DNA of 64,000 nt, taken from Streptomyces venezuelae (GTDB lineage Bacteria; Actinomycetota; Actinomycetes; Streptomycetales; Streptomycetaceae). The stretch's first letter is position 1. Each line of letters starts with the position of its first letter. Position numbers and translations under genes: made by a program. The notes under the pieces are model-generated. The model was not told the DNA's origin, searched no databases, and worked only from the letters and a program-made list of their open reading frames with translations. Shown here piece after piece: positions 8,922 through 17,533 of this stretch. The stretch covers positions 6,876,501-6,940,500 of the forward strand of contig NZ_CP029194.1 in NCBI RefSeq assembly GCF_008642375.1, written 5' to 3'.

Positions 8922-9860
8922 TCAGACGAGCTGGATGGTCAGGGAGCCGGCGATCAGCAGGACGAGACCCAGGGCGCGCGGCTTCGTCAGCGAGCGCTGC
9001 GGCAGCTTGAACAGGCCCTTGTGGTCGATCAACGCCGAGGTGAGCTGCTGCCCCGTCACGGTGAGCGCGATCGTCACCGCCGCGCCGATGGTGGGCATGA
9101 GCAGGAACGTGCCGGTGACGTAGGCGGCGGCGCACGCGCCACCGAGCCAGCCCCACCAGGGCATCTTCCTCAGCGGGGCGATCTTCGGCTTCGGCGTGCG
9201 GCGGGTCGCGTAGAGCACGAGCAGGAGGACGGCGATCGTGAAGGTCGCGACGGCGAAGCTGATCACGGCGACGGTGATGGGCTCCTCGAGCTGGGCGCGG
9301 AGCTGGGCGTTGACCGCTCCCTGCACCGGCAGGACGGCTCCGGCGAGCACGCCGAGGGAGAGCCGGCCGGCGCGCCCGGCGCTCGACATCCTCGGCGCGC
9401 CGGGCGGGGCCGCCGCCTTCATACCCCGGATGATCACGACGATGCCGGCGAGCACGGCGAAGGCGCCGATGACGATCCCGGCGTTGAGCTCCTGCCTCTC
9501 CAGGCCCAGGAGGCCGAAGAGGTCGAGGGCGAGCGAGGCGAACATCTGGCCGGTCACGAAGAGCCCGACGGCGGCGAGGGCGCCGAGCCGGGGGAACAGC
9601 AGGATGCCGCTGGTGATGTAGAGCGGACTGGCCAGCCCGCCGAGCAACTGCCAGGCCTCCACGTCGGGCAGTCTGCCGAGCGCGCCGAGCGCTCCGGCCG
9701 CCACCGCGAGCACGGTGAGCAGCCCGGTCGCGACGCCGAGCTGGATGGTCGAGGCGCCGTACGGAGTACCGACGGCGGAGTTGAGCTGGAGGTTCACCGA
9801 GGCCTGGACGGCCAGGAGGCAGCCGACCAGCAGGGCCGCGGCGAGGAGCGCGGTGTGCAT
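8922..9860 (-). CDS. DMT-family transporter (DUF606/YdcZ type)
   Basis: A 312-residue membrane protein made of two homologous halves of about five helices each. Each half begins with a Q/N-rich sequence in the first helix (VQASVNLQLNS and VQGAVNAQLRAQ). This double arrangement is characteristic of the DUF606/YdcZ branch of the drug/metabolite transporters. The substrate is unknown. It is divergent from a TetR gene, and two matching operators lie in the 121-bp gap, so it is almost certainly that regulator's target. The likely role is efflux of a small compound. Confidence 0.87.
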   Translation of the reverse strand: MHTALLAAALLVGCLLAVQASVNLQLNSAVGTPYGASTIQLGVATGLLTVLAVAAGALGALGRLPDVEAWQLLGGLASPLYITSGILLFPRLGALAAVGLFVTGQMFASLALDLFGLLGLERQELNAGIVIGAFAVLAGIVVIIRGMKAAAPPGAPRMSSAGRAGRLSLGVLAGAVLPVQGAVNAQLRAQLEEPITVAVISFAVATFTIAVLLLVLYATRRTPKPKIAPLRKMPWWGWLGGACAAAYVTGTFLLMPTIGAAVTIALTVTGQQLTSALIDHKGLFKLPQRSLTKPRALGLVLLIAGSLTIQLV

Positions 9861-9892
9861 CTGGATCTCCCAGGGCGGGATGGCGAACGAGC

Positions 9893-9913
9893 AAGTGGAC
9901 AGTGTGTCCGTTT
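9893..9913. promoter_or_regulatory. TetR operator, copy 1
   Basis: Inverted repeat AAGTGGACA N3 TGTCCGTTT in the divergent promoter region. The core GGACA N3 TGTCC is identical to copy 2, whose centre is 41 bp away. Confidence 0.7.
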
Positions 9914-9933
9914 AGCATGCCACGCGACATCTC

Positions 9934-9954
9934 AAACGGACAAGGTGTCCATTT
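9934..9954. promoter_or_regulatory. TetR operator, copy 2
   Basis: Inverted repeat AAACGGACA N3 TGTCCATTT, 28 bp before the TetR start. It shares its core and 8 of 9 bases per arm with copy 1. Confidence 0.72.
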
Positions 9955-9981
9955 ACGGCTCGGGGAAGTAAGGTCTGGTCC

Positions 9982-10674
9982 ATGAGCGACGACGAGCAGC
10001 GAGGGCGTGGAGCCCCCTCCGCACGCCCCTCCACGCGCTCCTCCGTGCACCGGGTCGACGGGCTCCTCGGTGATCTGCAGGCGGCGGACGAGCAGCCGGT
10101 CGCGCCGCGCAGACGCAAGGACGCGGAGCGGAACCGCGCCCAGATCCTGGCCGCCGCCGAGCAGCTCTTCACCGAGCAGGACCCCCGGTCGGTGACCATG
10201 GACCGGATCGCCAAAGCGGCCGGCGTGGGCCGCGCCACGCTCTACCGGAGCTTCCCCGACCCGCCCTCCGTCGCCGTCGCCCTCCTCGACGAGCACGAGC
10301 GCCGACTCCAGGGCCGGCTGATCCACGGACCGCCGCCGCTCGGCCCCGGCGCACCCGCGGGGGAGCGGCTCGCTGCCTTCTACCTCGCGATGCTCGACCT
10401 GCTGGACCGTCATCTGCCGCTGGCGCTGGGGGCGGAGACCGGAGCCGCGCGCTTCAGGACGGGTGCGTACGGGTTCTGGCGCGTGCACGTCCGCACGCTG
10501 CTCGTCGACCACGGGGTGGAGGATCCGGACCCGATGATCGACATCGCGCTCAGCCCGCTGGCGCCGGAGCTCTTCCGGTTCCAGCGGCACGAACTCGGCC
10601 TGTCGACCGAGCGCATCGGCAGCTCGCTGTCGGCCTTCGCCCGCCAGCTGCTGCGCTCCGGGCGCGGGAACTGA
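9982..10674 (+). CDS. TetR-family repressor of the divergent transporter
   Basis: A 230-residue regulator with a disordered N-terminal extension of about 45 residues before the DNA-binding helix-turn-helix (RNRAQILAAAEQLFTE, then MDRIAKAAGVGRATLYRSFP). The ligand-binding helical C-terminal domain runs to the end. The extension is longer than usual for the family. The gene is divergent from the DMT transporter with twin palindromes between them. Autoregulation and transporter repression released by an unknown ligand is the simplest reading. Confidence 0.92.
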   Translation: MSDDEQRGRGAPSARPSTRSSVHRVDGLLGDLQAADEQPVAPRRRKDAERNRAQILAAAEQLFTEQDPRSVTMDRIAKAAGVGRATLYRSFPDPPSVAVALLDEHERRLQGRLIHGPPPLGPGAPAGERLAAFYLAMLDLLDRHLPLALGAETGAARFRTGAYGFWRVHVRTLLVDHGVEDPDPMIDIALSPLAPELFRFQRHELGLSTERIGSSLSAFARQLLRSGRGN

Positions 10675-10704
10675 CGGTGTGCCGGTTCACGGCACCGTGG
10701 GTGA

Positions 10705-10731
10705 GGCGCCGGGCTCCTGGCCGCCGGCGCC
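10705..10731. terminator. Hairpin between convergent TetR and EamA genes
   Basis: GGCGCCGG pairs with CCGGCGCC across an 11-base loop. It lies in the 163-bp gap between convergent genes and probably terminates one or both; no T tract is evident. Confidence 0.5.
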
Positions 10732-10837
10732 CGGTGAGCGCGGCGCCGGCTCCACGCCGGTGATCACATGGCCGGTCAGGGCCGCCACCGCCGTCGCGTC
10801 CACCCCGTGAAGCGTCCGGAACCGTGGACACGGCCCG

Positions 10838-11770
10838 TCAGGCGGACTCGGCCGCTCCGGAAGCGGCGGCCGGCCGCGGTCGCGAACGGGACACGGCCAC
10901 GCCCGCCAGGCAGAGCGCGCCCCCGGCGAGCGTGAGCGCCCCCGGCAGCTCGCCGAGGAAGAGCCAGGCGAGGAGGACGACGAGGGCGGGTACGGCGTAC
11001 GTCGTCGCGCCCATCCGGCCCGCGGTCGTACGCGCCAGGGCGTAGGCCCAGGTCGTGAAGGCGAGCGCGGTCGGGAACACCCCCAGGTAGACCATGTTCA
11101 GGGTCGCCGACAGCGGGGCCCTGCCCGCCTCCTCGACCAGCTGCCCGGCGAACGGCAGGCAGGCCACCGCGCCCACCAGGCAGCCGAAGGTCGTCACCTG
11201 GAGCGCGCTGCCGTGCGCGAGCGCCGGCTTCTGGGCCACGACCCCGCCCGCGTACGCCGCTGCCGCGATCAGGCAGAGCACCACCCCGAGCGCCGAGGTC
11301 TGCGCGCCGGACGATCCGCCGGAACCCTCGGATCCGCCGGACATGGAGAGGCCGACCGCCACCGCGCCCGCGAAGGAGACGGCCATGCCCGCGACCAGCC
11401 GGGGCGGCAGCGACTCCTTCAGGAACCTCGCGCCGAGCAGCGCGATCAGGATCGGCCCGATGTTCACCACCATCGCCGCCGTCCCCGCGTCGACCTCCTG
11501 CTCGCCCCAGTTGAGGACGACCATGTAGACGCCGAACCAGAGCAGCCCCGAGACCAGGATCCCGCGCCAGGCCGCCCGGGGAGGCAGCCCCTCGCGCCGG
11601 ATCAGAAGGACAAGGCCGAGGACCAGTGTCCCGGCGAGGAGCCGCCCGAGGGCGAGGGCGCCGGGGGAGTAGGCCGCCCCGGCGCTGCGGATGGAGACGA
11701 AGGCGGAGGCCCACAGGACGACGGTGACACCGGCGGCGGCGAGCGCGAGGCGCGAGGTTCGGTTCTGCAT
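10838..11770 (-). CDS. EamA-family drug/metabolite exporter
   Basis: A 310-residue protein with ten predicted transmembrane helices in two EamA repeats (about residues 8-140 and 160-295). A short Gly/Ser linker (SGGSEGSGGSSG) joins them. The second repeat starts GVVLCLIAAAAYAGGVVAQK and ends with FLGELPGALTLAGGALCLAGV, typical of the family. ATG 11770 is chosen because family similarity begins there; the open frame extends upstream without homology. A regulator of the ArsR family is encoded 83 bp upstream on the same strand. Substrate unknown. Confidence 0.87.
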   Translation of the reverse strand: MQNRTSRLALAAAGVTVVLWASAFVSIRSAGAAYSPGALALGRLLAGTLVLGLVLLIRREGLPPRAAWRGILVSGLLWFGVYMVVLNWGEQEVDAGTAAMVVNIGPILIALLGARFLKESLPPRLVAGMAVSFAGAVAVGLSMSGGSEGSGGSSGAQTSALGVVLCLIAAAAYAGGVVAQKPALAHGSALQVTTFGCLVGAVACLPFAGQLVEEAGRAPLSATLNMVYLGVFPTALAFTTWAYALARTTAGRMGATTYAVPALVVLLAWLFLGELPGALTLAGGALCLAGVAVSRSRPRPAAASGAAESA

Positions 11771-11853
11771 GGCCTGACCGTAGGGCGCGGACGGTTCGGC
11801 GCTCACCGCAATATCGGCGACCGGGCGCGCTCTCCGCGATGCCGCGGGCCCGC

Positions 11854-12549
11854 TCAGCGCAGCGACGCCGGGTCGATGCCCAGCCTCCCATGCAGCGCGG
11901 CCTCGCCCTCGGCGGTGACCTTCACGGCCCGCTCGGTCCCGATCCGCACGCACCACCCGGTGTCCAGCGCGTGCCGGCAGAGCGCGGCGCCCGCGATCCC
12001 CGCGAGGTGCGGCCTGCGCTCGGTCCAGTCGAGGCAGCCGCGCGCGACGGGCCGTCGCCCGGCCCGTACGAGGGGGACGCCCAGCTCCTCGAACCACGCC
12101 ATGCCCCGGTCCGTGAGCGCGAACCCGGTGTCCTGGCGCAGCAGTCCGCGCGCGGTCATCGCCTCGGTGATCGTGATCCCGAGCCGCCCGGCGAGGTGGT
12201 CGTAGCAGGTCCGCCCCCGGGCCATCGCCCGCCCGGCGCTCGCGGCGCGCAGCGAGCGGGGCGGCACGGCGGGTCCGGGCTCCGAGCGGGCGGCCAGGTC
12301 CTCGACGAGATGCGCGATCCCGGGGTCGGCCAGCCGGACGTACCGGTGCCTGCCCTGCCGTTCCTCCGTGAGCACCCCGCCCGCGACGAGCTTTCCGAGG
12401 TGCTCGCTGGCGGTGGACGGCGCCAGGCCGGCGTGGCGGGCGAGCTCTCCCGCGGTCCAGGCCCGCCCGTCGAGCAGGGCGAGCAGGAAGGTGGCGCGGC
12501 TCTCGTCCGCGAAGAGCGCCGCGAGCGCGGCGAGATCACTGGCTGCCAT
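11854..12549 (-). CDS. ArsR-family winged-helix regulator
   Basis: A 231-residue regulator with an N-terminal winged helix (LFADESRATFLLALLDGRAWTAGELARHAGLAPSTASEHL, about residues 10-75). A longer C-terminal domain of unknown function contains cysteines (C110, C166, C187 region) that could sense metal or redox, although no classic ArsR CxC motif is present. This larger two-domain form is common in Streptomyces. ATG 12549 is chosen; GTG 12567 would start immediately after the upstream TetR stop. It precedes the EamA exporter and may control it. Confidence 0.85.
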   Translation of the reverse strand: MAASDLAALAALFADESRATFLLALLDGRAWTAGELARHAGLAPSTASEHLGKLVAGGVLTEERQGRHRYVRLADPGIAHLVEDLAARSEPGPAVPPRSLRAASAGRAMARGRTCYDHLAGRLGITITEAMTARGLLRQDTGFALTDRGMAWFEELGVPLVRAGRRPVARGCLDWTERRPHLAGIAGAALCRHALDTGWCVRIGTERAVKVTAEGEAALHGRLGIDPASLR

Positions 12550-12567
12550 GACCCCAGGGTCCCGCAC

Positions 12568-13278
12568 TCACAGTTCGGCGGTCGCCGAACCGTCGGTCAC
12601 CGAAGCGTCGGCTGCCGCACCGTCGGCTGCCGCACCGGCGGCCGTCGAGCTCTCGTACTGGATCAGCAGTCCGTCGAGCAGCGCCCGCAGGCCCGTCTCG
12701 AAGGCGCGCTCGTCGACCTTCTGGCGGTGCTCGGCCAGCAGGTGGGCCTGGCCGAGATGGGGGTAGTCGGCCGGGTCGTAGGCCGTCTCGTCGTCGACGA
12801 AGCCGCGGGCGAAGGAGCCGAGGGCGGAGCCGGTGACGAAGTACCGCATCAGCGCGCCGATCGAGGTGGCCTGGGCCGGGGGCCAGCCCGCCCGGACCAT
12901 CGCGCCGAAGACCGCGTCGGCGACCCGCAGGCCCGCCGGGCGGCGGCCGGGGCCCTGGGCGAGCACGGGGACGATGTGCGGGTGGTCGGCGAGGGCCGCG
13001 CGGTAGGAGACCGCCCAGTCGTGCAGGGCCGTGCGCCAGTCGCGGCCGTCGGTCTCCGCGAACATCGACAGATCGATCTTCGCGCTCACCGCGTCCGCGA
13101 CGGCGTCGAGGATCTCGTCCTTCGTACGGAAGTGGTTGTAGAGCGAGGGGCCGCTCACCCCGAGCTCGGCCGCGAGCCGCCGCGTCGAGAGCGCGGCGAG
13201 CCCCTCCGCGTCCACGAGCGCACCCGCCGTCTCCACGATGCGGTCTCGGCTGAGCAGGGGCTTGCGCGGTCGGGCCAT
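12568..13278 (-). CDS. TetR-family regulator
   Basis: A 236-residue regulator with an N-terminal helix-turn-helix (SRDRIVETAGALVDAEG, LSTRRLAAELGVSGPSLYNHF) and a C-terminal domain like that of the tetracycline repressor class. The last about 20 residues are a low-complexity Ala/Asp/Ser tail built partly by a 15-bp tandem repeat. ATG 13278 or 13287 can start it, neither with a clear ribosome site. It is divergent from an acyl-CoA dehydrogenase 76 bp away and probably represses it. Its stop directly abuts the alternative start of the ArsR gene. Confidence 0.9.
   Translation of the reverse strand: MARPRKPLLSRDRIVETAGALVDAEGLAALSTRRLAAELGVSGPSLYNHFRTKDEILDAVADAVSAKIDLSMFAETDGRDWRTALHDWAVSYRAALADHPHIVPVLAQGPGRRPAGLRVADAVFGAMVRAGWPPAQATSIGALMRYFVTGSALGSFARGFVDDETAYDPADYPHLGQAHLLAEHRQKVDERAFETGLRALLDGLLIQYESSTAAGAAADGAAADASVTDGSATAEL
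12607..12636. repeat. 15-bp tandem repeat in TetR 3' end
   Basis: Two exact copies of GTCGGCTGCCGCACC encode part of the Ala/Asp-rich tail of the TetR protein. Length-variable disordered tail is the likely consequence. Confidence 0.8.
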
Positions 13279-13354
13279 GGCGCACATAGTAGGCCTGCGC
13301 AGTAAAACTAGCAGCGGTAATTAAACGCCCGGACGAGACGGATGAGGTGGCACG

Positions 13355-14506
13355 GTGGATCTGGCGCTCAGTGAGGAGCAGGAAGCCGTACGGCGGCTCG
13401 CCGAGGACTTCGTCGCGCGCGAGGTCACCCCGCACGCCGTCGCCTGGGACCGCGCCGAGGAGGTGGACCGGGCGATCGTGAAGAAGCTCGGCGCCGTCGG
13501 ATTCCTCGGCCTCACCATCCCGGAGGAGTACGGCGGTTCGGGCGGCGACCACCTCGCGTACTGCCTCGTCACCGAGGAGCTCGGCCGCGGTGACTCCTCC
13601 GTGCGCGGCATCGTCTCCGTCTCCCTCGGCCTGGTCGCCAAGACCCTCGCCACCTGGGGCACCGAGGGGCAGAAGCGGGCGTGGCTGCCCCGGCTCGCCG
13701 CCGGGGAGGCGCTCGGCTGTTTCGGCCTCACCGAGCCCGGCACCGGATCCGACGCCGGGAACCTGACCACCCGCGCGGTCCGCGACGGCGACGACTACGT
13801 CGTGAGCGGCACCAAGATGTTCATCACCAACGGCACCTGGGCCGATGTCGTCCTGCTCTTCGCCCGCACGGGCGACACCCCGGGCCACCGTGGCGTCTCC
13901 GCCTTCCTCGTCCCCACGGACACCCCCGGTCTCACCCGCCGGGCGGTGCACGGCAAGCTCGGCCTGCGGGGCCAGGCCATCGCCGAACTGGTCCTGGAGG
14001 AGGTCCGCGTCCCGGCCACCGCCATGCTCGGTCCCGAGGGCAAGGGCTTCACCGTCGCCATGTCCGCCCTCGCCAAGGGCCGCATGTCCGTCGCCGCGGG
14101 CTGCGTCGGCATCGCCCAGGCCGCGCTCGACGCGGCCGTCCGCTACGCGGGGGAGCGCGAGCAGTTCGGAAAGCCCATCGCCTCGTACCAGCTCGTGCAG
14201 GAGCTGATCAGCGACATCGCCGTCGACGTGGACGCCGCCCGGCTCCTCACCTGGCGGGTCGCCGACCTCATCGACCGCGGCGAGGACTTCGCCACCGCCG
14301 CCTCCAAGGCGAAGCTGTACGCCTCCGAGGCCGCCGTCCGCGCGGCGAACAACGCCCTCCAGGTCTTCGGCGGCTACGGCTACATCGACGAGTACCCCGT
14401 CGGCAAGCTGGTCCGCGACGCGCGCGTCATGACCCTGTACGAGGGCACCAGTCAGATCCAGAAGCTCATCATCGGACGGGCGCTGACGGGGATCTCGGCC
14501 TTCTGA
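13355..14506 (+). CDS. Acyl-CoA dehydrogenase
   Basis: A 383-residue FAD enzyme catalysing alpha,beta-dehydrogenation of an acyl-CoA. Signature segments are FGLTEPGTGSDAGN (FAD/substrate contact), GYGYIDEYPV near the end, and the catalytic base Glu363 in LYEGTSQIQK, the position used by short/medium-chain and isovaleryl-type enzymes. Length is normal. GTG 13355 follows GATGAGGTGGCAC. It is divergent from a TetR regulator and alone in its transcript apart from the hairpin and YiaA/B gene downstream. Chain-length preference cannot be assigned. Confidence 0.93.
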   Translation: MDLALSEEQEAVRRLAEDFVAREVTPHAVAWDRAEEVDRAIVKKLGAVGFLGLTIPEEYGGSGGDHLAYCLVTEELGRGDSSVRGIVSVSLGLVAKTLATWGTEGQKRAWLPRLAAGEALGCFGLTEPGTGSDAGNLTTRAVRDGDDYVVSGTKMFITNGTWADVVLLFARTGDTPGHRGVSAFLVPTDTPGLTRRAVHGKLGLRGQAIAELVLEEVRVPATAMLGPEGKGFTVAMSALAKGRMSVAAGCVGIAQAALDAAVRYAGEREQFGKPIASYQLVQELISDIAVDVDAARLLTWRVADLIDRGEDFATAASKAKLYASEAAVRAANNALQVFGGYGYIDEYPVGKLVRDARVMTLYEGTSQIQKLIIGRALTGISAF

Positions 14507-14546
14507 CGTCCGGTACCCGGCCTTCTGAGTACGTCACTGAGTACCC

Positions 14547-14576
14547 GGACGGATGTGGCGCCGGCCACATCCGTCC
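14547..14576 (+). terminator. Hairpin terminator just before the YiaA/B gene
   Basis: A perfect 13-bp stem GGACGGATGTGGC with its complement closes a 4-base loop, 40 bp after the dehydrogenase stop. It ends only 12 bases before the next start codon, so it may also shape the leader of that gene. Two CTGAGTAC repeats precede it. Confidence 0.75.
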
Positions 14577-14588
14577 GATGCTGTCCTC

Positions 14589-14876
14589 ATGAGCGACACA
14601 CCGGTCAAGCAGCAGAACACCGCCGCCTACTACATGCAGGCCGTCATCTCCTTCGGAGTCGCGGGCGCGGCCGTGGCCATCGGCGTCTACCAGCTGGAGG
14701 CCAGCGCCTGGGTGCGGGCCTTCCTCGCCGTCTCGGTCCTCTACCTCACGACCTCGGCCTTCACCCTCGCCAAGGTCATCCGTGACCGCCAGGAGGCCGG
14801 CCAGATCCACAGCCGGGTCGACCAGGCCCGACTGGAGAAGATCCTCGCCGAGCACGACCCCTTCCAGAAGCTCTGA
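14589..14876 (+). CDS. YiaA/YiaB-family small inner membrane protein
   Basis: A 95-residue protein with two predicted membrane helices (about residues 15-35 and 43-63) in the YiaAB two-helix domain, followed by a charged cytoplasmic tail (VIRDRQEAGQIHSRVDQARLEKILAEHDPF). The family function is unknown. ATG 14589 is chosen because homology begins at MSDTPVKQQNTAAYYMQ; there is no good Shine-Dalgarno because a strong hairpin ends 12 bases upstream, so translation may be leaderless or structure-dependent. Confidence 0.82.
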   Translation: MSDTPVKQQNTAAYYMQAVISFGVAGAAVAIGVYQLEASAWVRAFLAVSVLYLTTSAFTLAKVIRDRQEAGQIHSRVDQARLEKILAEHDPFQKL

Positions 14877-14886
14877 GCCTCCGATC

Positions 14887-14902
14887 TCTAAGCGCTTGCT
14901 CA
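14887..14902. promoter_or_regulatory. TetR-type operator upstream of TetR gene
   Basis: TCTAAGCGCTTGCTCA, containing the near-palindrome AAGCGCTT, lies 50 bp before the TetR start at 14952. The identical 16 bases occur upstream of the MaoC gene at 16134. Confidence 0.7.
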
Positions 14903-14951
14903 CCCTCGTTGTATGGTGTTCGTCCTGACGGGGTCCGAGAGGGAGTGTGGG

Positions 14952-15578
14952 ATGAGCGCGGCGGAGGAGACGCCCGGGGGCGAGGACATGCCCTGGGGCG
15001 AGGTCACGCCCGAGGCGGCCCGGCGGTTGCTGGTGGCCGCCGTCGAGGCGTTCGCCGAGCGCGGCTACCACGCCACGACCACCCGGGACATCGCGGGCCG
15101 CGCCGGCATGAGCCCGGCCGCGCTCTACATCCACTACAAGACCAAGGAAGAGCTGCTCCACCGGATCAGCCGCATCGGTCACGACAAGGCCCTGGAGATC
15201 CTCCGGGCCGCGGCCGACCGCGACGGCACGGCCGCCGAGCGGCTCGCCGACGCCGTGCACTCCTTCGTCCGCTGGCACGCCGAGCGCCACACGACCGCGC
15301 GCGTCGTCCAGTACGAGCTCGACGCCCTGGGCCCCGAGCACCGCGCCGAGATCGTGGAGCTGCGCAAGCAGTCCGACGGGGCGGTGCGCCGGATCATCGA
15401 CGAGGGCGTCGAGGCGGGTGAGTTCGTGGTGCCGGACGTGCCCGGCACCACGGTCGCGGTGCTGTCCCTCTGCATCGACGTCTCGCGCTGGTTCAACACG
15501 CAGGGCCGCCGCTCGCCCGACGAGGTCGGCGCGCTCTACGCCGACCTCGTGCTGAGGATGGTCGGGGTCCGGAAGTAG
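14952..15578 (+). CDS. TetR-family regulator of fatty-acid type metabolism
   Basis: A 208-residue regulator with helix-turn-helix AVEAFAERGYHATTTRDIAGRAGMSPAALYIHYKTKEELL and a helical ligand domain containing FVRWHAERHTTARVVQYEL, typical of TetR proteins tied to acyl-CoA metabolism (KstR2/FadR-like group). ATG 14952 has GGGAGTGTGGG upstream; ATG 14913 is possible. It converges with a MaoC dehydratase gene, and the same 16-bp site precedes both. It probably represses both itself and MaoC, with an acyl-CoA as inducer. The ligand is inferred. Confidence 0.9.
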   Translation: MSAAEETPGGEDMPWGEVTPEAARRLLVAAVEAFAERGYHATTTRDIAGRAGMSPAALYIHYKTKEELLHRISRIGHDKALEILRAAADRDGTAAERLADAVHSFVRWHAERHTTARVVQYELDALGPEHRAEIVELRKQSDGAVRRIIDEGVEAGEFVVPDVPGTTVAVLSLCIDVSRWFNTQGRRSPDEVGALYADLVLRMVGVRK

Positions 15579-15610
15579 CCCGGGCCCCGGCAGGCGTCGC
15601 CGGCCGGGGC

Positions 15611-16072
<462 letters not shown>

Positions 16073-16118
16073 GTTCCTCGTCCCTTCTCGTATGACGTAC
16101 CGGAGCGGCATGCCGACG

Positions 16119-16134
16119 ACATACCGCTCGGTAT
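16119..16134. promoter_or_regulatory. Palindrome in MaoC promoter, ACATACCG class
   Basis: ATACCG and CGGTAT arms flank CT. The sequence ACATACCG also begins the sites at 22454 and 26304. It directly touches the next operator at 16134. Confidence 0.5.
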
Positions 16135-16149
16135 CTAAGCGCTTGCTCA
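16134..16149. promoter_or_regulatory. TetR-type operator upstream of MaoC
   Basis: An exact second copy of TCTAAGCGCTTGCTCA, 62 bp before the MaoC start codon. Identity over 16 bases with the site at 14887 supports one regulator for both genes. Confidence 0.72.
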
Positions 16150-16211
16150 GCATGTGGGGTCCGGGGGCCGCTGTCAACGGCCGCCCCTGACGCACCAGTA
16201 GGGTTCGTGGA

Positions 16212-16685
16212 GTGCCGCAGATTCCAGAGAAGATCCACGAACTCACCGTCGGCCAGCTCTCCGCCCGTAGCGGAGCCGCCGTCTCCGCCCTGCACTTCTA
16301 CGAGGCGAAGGGGCTCATCAGCAGCCGCCGCACCACGGGCAACCAGCGGCGCTACGGCCGTGACGCCCTGCGCCGGGTCGCCTTCGTCCGGGCCGCCCAG
16401 CGCGTCGGCATCCCCCTCGCCACGATCCGCGACGCGCTCGCCCGGCTCCCCGAGGAGCGCACCCCCACGAACGAGGACTGGGCGCGGCTCTCGGCGGCCT
16501 GGCGCACGGAACTCGACGAGCGCATCAAGCAACTGGGCCGGCTGCGCGACCACCTGACGGACTGCATCGGCTGCGGCTGCCTGTCCCTGGAGACCTGCGT
16601 CCTCTCCAACCCCGACGACGTCTTCGGCGAGCGGATGGCGGGCTCCCGCCTGATGCCGGTCAACCGGCCCCCCGCGGAGGACTGA
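16212..16685 (+). CDS. soxR: Redox-sensitive MerR-family regulator SoxR
   Basis: A 157-residue MerR-type activator. The winged helix begins LTVGQLSARSGAAVSALHFYEAKGLISSRRT, followed by a dimerisation helix. The [2Fe-2S] cluster cysteines are in CIGCGCLSLETC (about residues 119-130), the SoxR spacing CX2CXCX5C. In Streptomyces SoxR responds to redox-active metabolites. GTG 16212 is the only sensible start. The usual sodA/soxS targets are not beside it. Confidence 0.93.
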   Translation: MPQIPEKIHELTVGQLSARSGAAVSALHFYEAKGLISSRRTTGNQRRYGRDALRRVAFVRAAQRVGIPLATIRDALARLPEERTPTNEDWARLSAAWRTELDERIKQLGRLRDHLTDCIGCGCLSLETCVLSNPDDVFGERMAGSRLMPVNRPPAED

Positions 16686-16742
16686 GGGGTACGAGGGACA
16701 GACGCGGGGTTTCCGGGTTACGGGGCTACAGGGGTACGGGGG

Positions 16743-17471
16743 TCACGAGGGGTACGCCAGGGCCGCCCCGACCAGTTCGGCGCTGGAGCGGGCCCGGGCC
16801 CCGTCCGGCAGGAGCAGGGTGTCGGCGAGACCGACCCGGGTGCCGAGCCCGAGCCGGCGGGCGAGGCGCAGCACCGGCCACGCGCCGCCGTCCGTGCCGT
16901 GGAGCAGGACCGGCACCCCCGACGGGACGTCGAGGCCCCCGAGCAGGGCCTGGGCCGATGCTCCGGCCGTCGCCGGGTCCTGGTCGGCGACCTCCGCCCG
17001 GACCCGCAGTACGCGGGACGCCAGGGGCGAGCGCGCGAACCGCGCCGGACCGTCCGTCCCCGACCGCACCCCGGCCTCGACGCCCACCCCGAGCTCCAGG
17101 AGCGCCGCCGCCACTTCCTCCGCGCCCGGCTCGTGCCAGTCCACCGACGCGTGGTCCGGGAGGCCCGGACCTTCCAGGAGCGCGGCCCAGGACCGCACCC
17201 GCTCCAGACGGCGCCCGGTGTCGGTCTCGGCGGGCGCCCCCGCCGACACGCCCACCGGCACGGCGACGGCCGTCCTGACCGCGGTCAGGACCGGGGCGAG
17301 CACCCGCGGCGAGAGGGACTCGGCGCCGCAAGGCGTGCGCGGGTGGACCCGTACCTCCCGCGCGCCCGCCGCCACCGCGAGGGCCGCGGCCTCCGCGATC
17401 GACTCCGGCGACATCGGGACCCCGGCGGAGTCCCCGGGCCCCCGTGACCCGTTGAGACACGCCTGAAGCAC
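16743..17471 (-). CDS. BKACE-family 3-keto-5-aminohexanoate cleavage enzyme
   Basis: About 242 residues, matching the BKACE (beta-keto acid cleavage, formerly DUF849) family, which condenses a beta-keto acid with acetyl-CoA using zinc. It opens LQACLNGSR and has the AREVRVHPRTPCGAESL segment carrying a metal-binding His. It ends with LGLGTRVGLADTLLLPDG, which resembles the usual GLED segment, but with Ala-Asp in place of Glu-Asp. Actinobacterial short forms of this length are common. Several in-frame GTG codons lie between 17471 and 17500, so the start is uncertain. It follows a hypothetical gene on the same strand. Confidence 0.8.
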   Translation of the reverse strand: MLQACLNGSRGPGDSAGVPMSPESIAEAAALAVAAGAREVRVHPRTPCGAESLSPRVLAPVLTAVRTAVAVPVGVSAGAPAETDTGRRLERVRSWAALLEGPGLPDHASVDWHEPGAEEVAAALLELGVGVEAGVRSGTDGPARFARSPLASRVLRVRAEVADQDPATAGASAQALLGGLDVPSGVPVLLHGTDGGAWPVLRLARRLGLGTRVGLADTLLLPDGARARSSAELVGAALAYPS

Positions 17472-17533
17472 GTGGAACACCGGAGGCACTGGCGCCACAT
17501 GAGGCACGCGAACCGCCTCAGGCCTCAAGCTCT

